A stretch of DNA of 5,438 nucleotides from Paracoccaceae bacterium (GCA_002401945.1 NVUP01000011.1:61110-66547), one strand, 5' to 3'. Positions 1-5,438 are shown, counted from the first letter of the stretch. Notes: a model not told the origin generated them from the sequence alone. Made by a program: numbers and translations.

Positions 1-243
1 ATCGGCCATCGGCACCCGGAATACGGTGCCATCATGGGTCAGACCCTCGCAGCTTTTCAGCGCAAATTGGCCAACCTTCAGCGCCTCATGGTCGATCTCC
101 AGCCCGTTCACCCCCCAGGCATAGGGGCGCATTCGGCGCGCCAACCCGGTGACCAAAGCCTCGGTGTAACGATCCGACTGCTGGAAATGATGCGGCTGCA
201 AAAACAACCCCTCGGTCCAAAGCACTTTACTGTCCCAGGACAC
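1..243 (-). CDS. tssK: T6SS baseplate protein TssK, N-terminal 81 codons (3' end outside window)
   Basis: TssK (ImpJ/VasE family) forms trimers that connect the baseplate wedge (TssE/F/G) to the membrane complex (TssL/TssM). The visible N-terminus reads (M)SWDSKVLWTEGLFLQPHHFQ, then 'QSDRYTEALV', 'RMRPYAWGVNGLEID', 'ALKVGQFAL' and 'DGTVFRVP'. The 'K-V-x-W-x-E-G-x-F-L-x-P-x-H-F-Q-x-x-D-R-Y' block is the hallmark of the family. Translation starts at GTG 243; it is the only plausible start near the motif because a TAG precedes it in frame and a GAGGAG site is 6 nt upstream. The reading frame runs intact to the window edge. It is the last gene of the visible run and probably continues the same transcript as tagH. 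Confidence 0.95.
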   Translation of the reverse strand, partial: MSWDSKVLWTEGLFLQPHHFQQSDRYTEALVTGLARRMRPYAWGVNGLEIDHEALKVGQFALKSCEGLTHDGTVFRVPMAD

Positions 244-249
244 CTGGCT

Positions 250-255
250 CTCCTC
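250..255 (-). promoter_or_regulatory. tssK ribosome binding site
   Basis: GAGGAG on the minus strand lies 6 nt before the GTG at 243. A TAG in the same frame only six codons upstream of that GTG excludes any earlier start, so the site and the stop codon together fix the GTG start. Confidence 0.75.
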
Positions 256-279
256 TTCCTAGTTCGACACTGGGGCCGA

Positions 280-1725
280 TTATTTCTTTAGTCTGTCCAG
301 TTGCTGCTTGTAGGCCCGCGCAAATTCGCGGCTGAACAGATCGTGAAAATCATTTTCAGCTTGGTCCGAAATCTCGGAGTACAGCTGTTCGTAGACGTCC
401 CAATAACGCGCCTTTTTGCCCTTCAAGAGGCCACTAATTCCCCCCTTGTCTTGAATTTGGGCCTCCAGCACCTTGGGATCCAGCCGCGCCAACACGCCTT
501 TTAGCGCCGCCTCCATGCCGGTCATCATAGCAACCTCATGCGCCTTGATATCGTTCAGCGCCTGTTCGGCGGCACTTTCCGGGCTCAGGTAGCCCTTGGT
601 CGCCGGGCGCACCATCGCCTCGATCGCCTGTTCGGGGGTGATCGAGAACTTCAATGGGTTGTTACCACCAGCAGAAATCATCGTCTGCTCAATGCGAAAT
701 TCGGACTTGATCGAGGCGCGAGTCATCAAAATTTCACGCAGGCCCGTGATCAAAGTTCGCATCACCCGCCCCATGCGGGCCAGCGTGTTTTGCTGTTCCT
801 CGGCATCAAGCTGCAAGTCTTCAATACCCAAACCACCCAGAAACACCTGAATTGCCTCACCCTGTTCAACACCATCTGGCGGGGCTTGCTCGGGTTCTGT
901 GGCAGAGACCACCTCGGCTGGGGGGTGTTCAACAGGGGCAACCGGCGGTTCTGGTGGTGGTGCAGGTGCAGTTTGTTCGGGCGCCGCTGTGGCAGGGGTT
1001 TGCTCTGGTTCCACCGCGGTCTCGTCGTCGACGCCAGACAAAAAATCATCATCCCAATCATCCGGGATCGCCGCAGAAGGCTGTGCCACTTGGGGTGCAA
1101 AAGCATCCTGTGCCGAAGGGTTGTGACTGGGCAGGCTGGCGCCTTCGCCCTCGCGTCCGTCAACGGGTTTTTGGAAAAACGGATCTTCCTCTTCACCCAT
1201 GGGCGGCAATAAATCGTCGATCGGATCCACCGGGTTTATCAGCGATGGGCCGGTTGGCGTCGGCGTGCCCAGAAGATCATCCAGAAAATCCCCACCTGGC
1301 CCAACATCATCCAGCAGTTTCAGCGGGTCCGGCGCATTCTCAGCCATTCCGTGCGAGACTGGCGCCTGCGCTGCCGGGGCAGCGATCATATCACCAACCT
1401 CCGCCAGCTCATTGCGGATTTCGACCACCATCTCATAATTGCCGACACACAGGACATCGCCATTGTTCAACGGGGTTGGGGTGCGGCCCAGCGGGATTTT
1501 GGAATAGTTCAGAAAAGTACCGTTGGAGCTGAGATCAACCACCACCACATTGCCATTGTGATCCTCGATCACGCAGTGATGGCGCGACAGCATCTGGTCG
1601 GGATCGGGCAGCACTAGGTCATTGCTGTCGCCGCGCCCCACCGTCAGGCTGGGCCCACGCATTGGCACTGGCGCCGCATCACCGGGAATGGTGCCCGAGC
1701 TTTGGAATTTCAGTGTCACTGCCAT
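280..1725 (-). CDS. tagH: T6SS-associated FHA-domain protein TagH (ImpI/Fha type)
   Basis: This is a 481-residue cytoplasmic protein. An N-terminal FHA domain (about 20-103) shows the phosphothreonine-binding residues in place: 'GR' at 30-31, 'SRHH' at 47-50 and 'SSNGTFLN' at 66-73. In other T6SSs such domains read phosphorylation by the kinase PpkA and control assembly or firing; no kinase or phosphatase gene lies in this window. A long disordered linker (about 105-290) follows. Its first half is Asp/Leu-rich (LKLLDDV, FLDDLLG, PIDDLLPP, DDWDDDFLSG) and its second half is Pro/Ala/Glu-rich. The C-terminal domain (about 291-481) has the conserved helical region of T6SS FHA proteins, including 'LTGLREILMTRASIKSEFR'-like and 'NPLKFS' segments and the end block 'ARYWDVYEQLYSEI' with 'FSREFARAY'. 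tssK starts 36 nt downstream, the usual TagH-TssK order. The ATG is supported by a GGAGGA site. Confidence 0.95.
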   Translation of the reverse strand: MAVTLKFQSSGTIPGDAAPVPMRGPSLTVGRGDSNDLVLPDPDQMLSRHHCVIEDHNGNVVVVDLSSNGTFLNYSKIPLGRTPTPLNNGDVLCVGNYEMVVEIRNELAEVGDMIAAPAAQAPVSHGMAENAPDPLKLLDDVGPGGDFLDDLLGTPTPTGPSLINPVDPIDDLLPPMGEEEDPFFQKPVDGREGEGASLPSHNPSAQDAFAPQVAQPSAAIPDDWDDDFLSGVDDETAVEPEQTPATAAPEQTAPAPPPEPPVAPVEHPPAEVVSATEPEQAPPDGVEQGEAIQVFLGGLGIEDLQLDAEEQQNTLARMGRVMRTLITGLREILMTRASIKSEFRIEQTMISAGGNNPLKFSITPEQAIEAMVRPATKGYLSPESAAEQALNDIKAHEVAMMTGMEAALKGVLARLDPKVLEAQIQDKGGISGLLKGKKARYWDVYEQLYSEISDQAENDFHDLFSREFARAYKQQLDRLKK

Positions 1726-1733
1726 GGGTGGCG

Positions 1734-2033
1734 TTATCCTCCGACCAAGACAGTAAACTCGCCTTTGACGATCATGCCTCCACAGGCCGCATTATCCAAA
1801 ATCCGCGCAGCCGGGAGCATGTTAATCAAAACGGTCATTGAGCCTTTGACGATGGGATGCGGCGGCGCCGCAGTACACATGTCCGTGACCCGGGCCGCAG
1901 GAAACTTCCCGACAAGCACAGTCACAGCACAGGGTGGCAAAATCGGTGTTGGCACCGGCAGCACCGGCGGCGGCGGCACCGAGGGCAACATGCAGGCGTG
2001 CAGATCCAGCAATCGTGCTTGGGGCATTCCCAT
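1734..2033 (-). CDS. Stand-alone PAAR-domain protein (T6SS spike tip)
   Basis: This 99-residue protein caps the VgrG trimer as a sharp cone and can carry effectors. Two copies of the PAAR signature are present: 'FPAARVTDMCT' at 44-54 and 'LPAARILDNAACGG' at 73-86. Each is preceded by the 'TVL(V/I)' strand of the fold, and the protein ends on a third such strand (TVLVGG). The N-terminus 'ARLLDLHAC' (6-14) matches the 'ARxGDxHxC' opening of many PAAR proteins. A Pro-rich segment lies at 17-34. Likely zinc ligands are among His12, Cys14, Cys53, His59 and Cys84. Cys84 stands where many relatives have His in 'HGG'. There is no N- or C-terminal toxin extension. The start is the ATG at 2033; a TTG at 2039 and an ATG at 2027 are alternatives. 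tagH follows after 8 nt. Confidence 0.9.
   Translation of the reverse strand: MGMPQARLLDLHACMLPSVPPPPVLPVPTPILPPCAVTVLVGKFPAARVTDMCTAAPPHPIVKGSMTVLINMLPAARILDNAACGGMIVKGEFTVLVGG
1737..1742 (-). promoter_or_regulatory. tagH ribosome binding site at the end of the PAAR gene
   Basis: GGAGGA on the minus strand is formed by the last two PAAR codons (Gly-Gly) directly before the TAA. It is 11 nt from the tagH ATG. Because the site lies in translated sequence, ribosomes finishing PAAR probably help tagH initiation. Confidence 0.65.
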
Positions 2034-2043
2034 AGGCAACCTT

Positions 2044-2050
2044 CCTCCTC
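2044..2050 (-). promoter_or_regulatory. PAAR gene ribosome binding site
   Basis: The minus strand reads GAGGAGG just after the TAA of the DUF6931-like gene. It is 10 nt from the ATG at 2033 and only 4 nt from a possible TTG at 2039. The spacing and the codon both favour the ATG. Confidence 0.75.
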
Positions 2051-2051
2051 G

Positions 2052-2660
2052 TTACTTGTGGTCTTCCAGGGCGTGAACAGAGTCCATTTGCCCGTTACCA
2101 CCGCGCCCAATATTCAGCGCACGCTCGACCAAAACACGGCCATGCTCTTCAAACTTATCAGACAATTCAGACAAGGCCACCATATTCATGGCAAACGCTG
2201 CGGTTTCCGAGGCACCGGCTGGCGCTGGATATTGTTTCAGATCCCCCGGCCCCAGAGTGCCGTCACTATACAGCACCGCCAGCGCACAATTCACCGTGTC
2301 ATCATCGACATAGGCGTTATCCATCGAGATCCGCGCCGCATCGCGGTTTTCCTCCGAGGGCTCATAGACCCACGCCTCGGAAGCGGTCAGCGATGGCGGA
2401 TCATTGTCCGAGCGCGGCCCAATGTAATCCCGCGCTGCCATACAGGCCCACCAGACCCGTTCGCGGGGGGGGAGCAAAATCGCCAGCAGCCGCAACAAAT
2501 CCACCAGTGCCCCCTTGTCAAACAACTCTTTCAACACCTCAGAGGCCCCGGCTGTTGGCGGCGCTTCAAGCGGTGTTTTCAGCATGACATTGGCCCGCGA
2601 CAGCAATTTTGCCACCGGGTCAGCTGGCATTTTCACAAGATCATTAAACGTCGTCGTCAT
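2052..2660 (-). CDS. DUF6931-like protein of unknown function, between vgrG and PAAR
   Basis: This is a 202-residue protein from the ATG at 2660 (an alternative GTG at 2669 would add three residues). No signal peptide or clear membrane helix is seen, so it is probably cytoplasmic. A hydrophobic Leu-rich helix (about 51-63, LVDLLRLLAILLPP) leads into 'PPRERVWWACMAAR' at about 64-77. The second half holds 'NCALAVLYSDGTLGP' (about 124-138) and an Ala-rich helical stretch (about 147-170). The RE-x-WWAC block and overall length resemble the uncharacterised DUF6931 family, which I recall from T6SS loci of alphaproteobacteria; that assignment is by memory of the motif. Known small proteins encoded between VgrG and PAAR or effectors are loading factors (DUF4123, DUF1795/EagR, DUF2169). 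A similar adaptor role is plausible here but unproven. No catalytic signature of a toxin is recognised. A run of eight C on the coding strand sits just before the RExxWWAC motif. Confidence 0.7.
   Translation of the reverse strand: MTTTFNDLVKMPADPVAKLLSRANVMLKTPLEAPPTAGASEVLKELFDKGALVDLLRLLAILLPPRERVWWACMAARDYIGPRSDNDPPSLTASEAWVYEPSEENRDAARISMDNAYVDDDTVNCALAVLYSDGTLGPGDLKQYPAPAGASETAAFAMNMVALSELSDKFEEHGRVLVERALNIGRGGNGQMDSVHALEDHK
2465..2472 (+). repeat. G8 homopolymer inside the DUF6931-like gene
   Basis: Eight consecutive G on the plus strand (C8 in the sense direction) encode Leu-Pro-Pro-Arg, just before the conserved RExxWWAC motif. It is the longest single-base run I noticed in the window. 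A one-base slip would shift the frame upstream of the conserved core. Confidence 0.8.
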
Positions 2661-2663
2661 CTG

Positions 2664-2671
2664 TCCCACCT
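2664..2671 (-). promoter_or_regulatory. Weak ribosome binding site overlapping the vgrG stop codon
   Basis: The minus strand reads TAGGTGGGACAG before the ATG at 2660. The AGGTGG-like site shares bases with the TAG stop of vgrG, which suggests translational coupling. An in-frame GTG at 2669 lies inside this site and is therefore a less likely start. Confidence 0.55.
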
Positions 2672-4769
2672 AGTTAATCAGCGTCAGGCCGCCCTTGAGG
2701 GTCAGCATGGCGTCACCTTTCACCGTGGTCATAGGCGCTTTGGCCTCAACCATCGCAGTGCCTTCGATCTTGATCATGGGTCCTTTGATCGTCACCCCTG
2801 AATTATCGATCTTAATCGAAGATCCGCCAACCGTAAGCAAAATTTCAATGGCAGCTGTCATCTCGATCTTACCCGAGCTGACATCCACCGTCATATTGCC
2901 AGTTTTCACCGTGGTTGCATCGTTGCCGGTGATGGTCTTGGTGTGTTTACCTTCGATGGTTTGGGTCTTATCGGTCTTGATCTCGATTTCCTGACTGCCC
3001 GTCTCAATCGTGAAGTAGTGATCCCCCTTCAGCAGTGTCTCGGTCACATGCTGTTTGACAACCTGACTTAGACACCCATCTTCGTCATGGGCACCGGCGT
3101 CAATTTCATCGACACCAATGGTTATCACCGACTTGTTCTTGACCAGCATCTGATGATCTTTCTGCGCCTGTACGCGCATCATCTCGGCGTCTTTCTTGTC
3201 CTCGAACATCCACTCGTTATAGCCACCGCCGCCCTTGGAGGAATTGGTTTTGAACCCCATCTGGGTTTGATCATCCGGGTAGTTATAAGGCGGCATGGTA
3301 TCCTTGTTGTACAACATGCCAGTGCAGATTGGCCGATCAGGGTCACCCTCTTCGAACTGGATCACCACTTCTTGGCCGATGCGCGGCACCGCCACCATAC
3401 CCCAGCCCTTACCGGACCAGGGCGTCACCACCCGTACAAAACACGAGGATTTCTCGTCGTTTTCGCCTTCTCGGTCCCAATGAAACTGCACCTTGATGCG
3501 GCCATGTTCGTCGGTCCAGATTTCCTCACCACTTGGGCCGGTGACGGTGGCCGTATGCAGCCCGGCAATCTCAGGCCAGGGTGTGGTAAGACGCGCACGG
3601 TACTGGTCCTGTTTGGGAATGGCGCCAAAGGTCGAGGCATAAGCGTCGCCCTTCATCTCTTCGTGAAACTCCATGTTCTTGGCCTTGAGGTCATGACGCA
3701 TCTCTTTGCGATCTTTGCCCGACCCGCGCCGGGTCTCACGCTCGGCAAAATCCCCAGCCACCTGCAGATAATGCACCGCATCCACCACCAGATACTCGGC
3801 GTTGGCTTCGCGTTCGGGATGGTTCTTCAATTTAAAGGTATAACCTGTGCCCAATGTCCGCACGCTTGACGCGCCGCGCCAGCGTTTGTGCCGGATCGCC
3901 TCTGCCTCCATCCGCACCCGCGCCTGCGTATTGCCCAGCCCCGAGTTCTTGCGATAGTGGCCGGGGTAGTCATAGACTTCGAAAGTCTTGTGGGTATGAC
4001 TGCCTTTTTCGATCTTGTTGTTGACCTTCAGATCCGCCGTTGGCGACAGAAAATCAAAATCATTCAACGTCACCTTGCCCTTGGTCAGGATTTCCTCTCG
4101 GCCCCATTCCGCAATATGATCCTTGCGCCGACGGTCAGCATCGTCGCGTGCATGAAACTCCACCGTGGATGTGCCATTGATCGGCGAGTGACCGCTAATG
4201 CCATCGCACAGCGCCAATTTCTCGGCGGCATTTTTGTCACCGGTGCTGTCGAAGTAATAATAAATCCCCTCTTCCTCCATCAAGCGGCAGATGAAATCAA
4301 AATCGCTTTCCCGGTATTGCAGGCAATATTCGCGTTCCTCATAGCTGCCGCTCAACCGATCCCGGAAATCGCTGAACCCGTATTCGTTAAAGATCTGCTT
4401 GATGATATCGACCGCCGAAATGTTCTGAAACACCCGGCAATCCTGCGTCCGTGTCAGCAGCCAGAACCAAGGCCGCACCTCGGCCACGTAATGGCCGTAG
4501 CCATCGCGCATCCCCAGATTTTCAACCGAGATACACAGGCCCGAGAACTTTTGATCCGTCCCATCCTCGGTCTGCACATGCAGGTTCATGGTGTGACCCA
4601 CGATCTGATCCAATTTCTCCGCTTTGTTCTTGGACTGGAACTCAACCGTGGTCTCGGTCAGTTTGCTCAGGCCCTCGCGCACAATCGCACGTTTCAACAG
4701 CAGTTCGCGGGCCTTATAGCTGCCGGACATCCAGACCAGACTATGCTCATGTGGTTTACTTTCGGCCAT
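2670..4769 (-). CDS. vgrG: T6SS spike protein VgrG (TssI)
   Basis: This is a 699-residue VgrG, which forms the trimeric needle tip on the Hcp tube and is expelled when the sheath contracts. The gp27-like base spans roughly residues 10-370, with the family signature 'RESDFDFICRLMEEEGIYYYF' near 153-173. The gp5-type OB-fold follows at about 400-490, with the hallmark 'DEHGRIKVQFHWDREG' at 420-435 and 'RIGQEVVIQFEEGDPDRP' at about 463-480. The rest is a gp5C-like beta-helix rich in alternating Ile/Val/Lys/Thr (about 540-699), including 'SSIKIDNSGVTIKGPMIKI' near 650-668. The protein ends right after the needle, so there is no C-terminal effector domain. The ATG at 4769 is chosen over an in-frame GTG at 4784 because AGGAGG lies between them. 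The DUF6931-like gene begins 9 nt after the stop, and a PAAR gene comes next, so spike and tip are made together. Confidence 0.97.
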   Translation of the reverse strand: MAESKPHEHSLVWMSGSYKARELLLKRAIVREGLSKLTETTVEFQSKNKAEKLDQIVGHTMNLHVQTEDGTDQKFSGLCISVENLGMRDGYGHYVAEVRPWFWLLTRTQDCRVFQNISAVDIIKQIFNEYGFSDFRDRLSGSYEEREYCLQYRESDFDFICRLMEEEGIYYYFDSTGDKNAAEKLALCDGISGHSPINGTSTVEFHARDDADRRRKDHIAEWGREEILTKGKVTLNDFDFLSPTADLKVNNKIEKGSHTHKTFEVYDYPGHYRKNSGLGNTQARVRMEAEAIRHKRWRGASSVRTLGTGYTFKLKNHPEREANAEYLVVDAVHYLQVAGDFAERETRRGSGKDRKEMRHDLKAKNMEFHEEMKGDAYASTFGAIPKQDQYRARLTTPWPEIAGLHTATVTGPSGEEIWTDEHGRIKVQFHWDREGENDEKSSCFVRVVTPWSGKGWGMVAVPRIGQEVVIQFEEGDPDRPICTGMLYNKDTMPPYNYPDDQTQMGFKTNSSKGGGGYNEWMFEDKKDAEMMRVQAQKDHQMLVKNKSVITIGVDEIDAGAHDEDGCLSQVVKQHVTETLLKGDHYFTIETGSQEIEIKTDKTQTIEGKHTKTITGNDATTVKTGNMTVDVSSGKIEMTAAIEILLTVGGSSIKIDNSGVTIKGPMIKIEGTAMVEAKAPMTTVKGDAMLTLKGGLTLIN

Positions 4770-4832
4770 GGCGCCTCCTTTCACCGGGGAAAACCGGGCG
4801 CAAAAAATATGTTAACTCACTAATAAATCGCA
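4770..4832 (-). other. Intergenic gap between the TssC-like gene and vgrG
   Basis: This 63-nt gap is the longest in the window. The half next to the TssC-like stop is AT-rich (about 4801-4830, including an A6 run). The half next to vgrG holds two CCGG boxes (4784-4787 and 4794-4797) that could pair only as a 4-bp stem. It also holds the strong vgrG ribosome site. A weak promoter serving vgrG is possible, but no good -35/-10 pair can be read, and no terminator is seen. Confidence 0.5.
4774..4779 (-). promoter_or_regulatory. vgrG ribosome binding site
   Basis: The minus strand reads AGGAGG followed by CGCC and ATG. This perfect Shine-Dalgarno sequence lies just downstream of an in-frame GTG at 4784, so it rules that GTG out and sets the vgrG start at the ATG at 4769. 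Confidence 0.85.
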
Positions 4833-5438
4833 TCATAAATCGTCCAATAAGGCAGCCAGTTCGGCATCCATGCCATCGTCATCGTCACTACCATCGTCGT
4901 CGCCAAACCCTGCCAGTAGATCATCCAGGCTGCTATCGCCGTCGTCATCGCCGCCAAGGTCCAGATCATCCAAGCCTAAATCATCCAGACCCAGATCATC
5001 AAGATCATCGCCACTGTCATCGTCATCAGTAGCAGCGGCAGGTTTTGGGTCAGGCGGCGATGGTTTGGGTGGCGGTGCACCAGTCCAAGGTCCCAGGATT
5101 TCACCACCTGCGACCGATCCAAACGAGGTCAGGCGGATTTCATCGCGGCCCTTGACCGCGGACACCGCCATGAACCCACGCTCTTGCGCCAGTGCAATCT
5201 TGTCCAAGTTGATATTACGCTCGGTGCAGGGCAACGCCACCTGATCGCCGTAACGGTCATTGACGTAATGAAACGGTATATCACCCAGCGACATGATTTT
5301 GCCCAGCGACATCGAGGCGCCGTTTTGCTTGAACGAGCGAGCCAGCAGGATCGCCACCAACACCACCGGATTGGCCCAGAGCATGCCGCGCAGACCTTCG
5401 GTTTCAGTGAACTCCTCAAATTTAAACTCGTAAATCGG
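4833..5438 (-). CDS. tssC: TssC/ImpD-like T6SS sheath-family protein with acidic C-terminal tail (5' end outside window)
   Basis: The frame is open to the window edge; 201 codons plus a TGA stop are visible, so only the C-terminal part is here. The visible start reads PIYEFKFEEF, then LWANPVVLVAILLARSF, a 'LGDIPFHYV' strand, 'LPCTERNI' and 'RLTSFGSVAGGEILGPW'. This series resembles the C-terminal domain of TssC/ImpC/ImpD (EvpB, DUF877) proteins, which in alphaproteobacteria often occur as two paralogues; this one looks like the ImpD type. TssC forms the contractile sheath with TssB in the cytoplasm. After the family domain comes a Pro-rich linker (about 5028-5078) and a 64-residue tail with 29 Asp, one Glu and no Lys, Arg or His. 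The tail is not part of the canonical fold. vgrG follows after 63 nt. The family call is fairly secure. Whether this copy is the main sheath subunit or a divergent paralogue cannot be decided without the N-terminus. Confidence 0.8.
   Translation of the reverse strand, partial: PIYEFKFEEFTETEGLRGMLWANPVVLVAILLARSFKQNGASMSLGKIMSLGDIPFHYVNDRYGDQVALPCTERNINLDKIALAQERGFMAVSAVKGRDEIRLTSFGSVAGGEILGPWTGAPPPKPSPPDPKPAAATDDDDSGDDLDDLGLDDLGLDDLDLGGDDDGDSSLDDLLAGFGDDDGSDDDDGMDAELAALLDDL
4836..5078 (-). other. Pro-rich linker and Asp-rich tail of the TssC-like protein
   Basis: Codons at 5028-5078 encode a Pro/Lys/Ala linker (APPPKPSPPDPKPAAAT). Codons at 4836-5027 encode an acidic low-complexity tail with groups such as LDDLGLDD, SLDDLLAGFGDDDG and AELAALLDDL at the very end. 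Acidic runs alternate with short hydrophobic groups. This pattern suits a disordered region with leucine-containing binding motifs better than a simple charge tail. Confidence 0.85.
4962..5006 (-). repeat. Three imperfect 15-bp tandem units encoding (G/D)LDDL
   Basis: The plus-strand units are 4962-4976, 4977-4991 and 4992-5006, each with a shared 'ATCATC' core. Read on the minus strand they encode DLDDL, GLDDL and GLDDL. The copies differ at synonymous positions (CTG, TTA and TTG for Leu; GGT and GGC for Gly). The peptide therefore appears conserved more than the DNA, which suggests the repeat is not a very recent slippage product. Confidence 0.8.

Noticed and set aside
538..1532. Overlapping plus-strand frames opposite tagH
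   Set aside because: The low-complexity Pro/Ala/Asp linker of TagH leaves several antisense frames free of stops. None shows family features.
2034..2039. TTG at 2039 as the PAAR start
   Set aside because: It is only 4 nt from the GGAGG core and a rarer codon. The ATG two codons on has 10-nt spacing and fits the family N-terminus.
1857..2801. 314-codon open frame on the plus strand
   Set aside because: It lies antisense across the 3' end of vgrG, the DUF6931-like gene and PAAR, which are better supported. Its composition (Arg/His/Gln-rich) is typical of an antisense shadow in GC-rich DNA and no family is recognised.
3087..3869. 260-codon open frame on the plus strand
   Set aside because: It is antisense to the central OB-fold region of vgrG and is explained by codon bias of the real gene.
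4770..4784. GTG at 4784 as the vgrG start
   Set aside because: The perfect AGGAGG at 4774-4779 lies downstream of this GTG and serves the ATG at 4769.
4784..4797. CCGG-GGAAAA-CCGG as a possible terminator hairpin before vgrG
   Set aside because: The stem is only 4 bp, and on the minus strand no T-run follows it; the T-run precedes it. It is not a convincing terminator.
3888..4823. 311-codon open frame on the plus strand
   Set aside because: It is antisense to the N-terminal half of vgrG, which is certain. It has no ribosome site or recognisable domain.
4798..4832. AT-rich stretch as a vgrG promoter
   Set aside because: Several weak -10-like hexamers can be drawn but none has a matching -35 at proper spacing. 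It was left as an intergenic note only.

Overview
The window is the middle of a type VI secretion system (T6SS) gene cluster. All six genes lie on the minus strand and read from high to low coordinates. The order is: a TssC/ImpD-like sheath-family protein (its 5' end lies outside the window), vgrG (spike), a DUF6931-like protein of unknown function, a stand-alone PAAR protein (spike tip), tagH (FHA-domain scaffold), and tssK (baseplate; only the first 81 codons are in the window). Intact reading frames cover almost all of the sequence. No RNA gene, insertion sequence, CRISPR array or convincing terminator is visible.

Organism: moderately high GC, the protein styles and the gene set (a TssC/ImpD-type protein, DUF6931 next to VgrG/PAAR, TagH followed by TssK) point to an alphaproteobacterium, most likely a marine Rhodobacteraceae (roseobacter-type). 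This is inference from protein family resemblance, not a database match.

Layout: 4833-5438 is the C-terminal part of the TssC-like protein, ending in a Pro-rich linker and a 64-residue, almost purely acidic Asp/Leu/Gly tail. 4770-4832 is the only sizeable gap (63 nt, AT-rich in part). 2670-4769 is vgrG, 2052-2660 the DUF6931-like gene, 1734-2033 PAAR, 280-1725 tagH, and 1-243 the start of tssK. From vgrG to tssK the gaps are only 9-36 nt, with Shine-Dalgarno sequences overlapping upstream stop codons in two cases. This looks like one co-transcribed, partly translation-coupled unit.

How they work together: VgrG forms the trimeric spike and the PAAR protein sharpens its tip. TssK links the baseplate to the membrane complex. 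TagH is a phosphothreonine-reading regulator or scaffold. The TssC-like protein belongs to the contractile sheath family. Neither VgrG nor PAAR carries an effector extension, so the toxin is not obvious here. The most interesting unknowns are the DUF6931-like protein between VgrG and PAAR (candidate spike/tip loading factor or small cargo), and a 'DDL(L)' acidic-leucine motif that recurs in both the TssC-like tail and the TagH linker.
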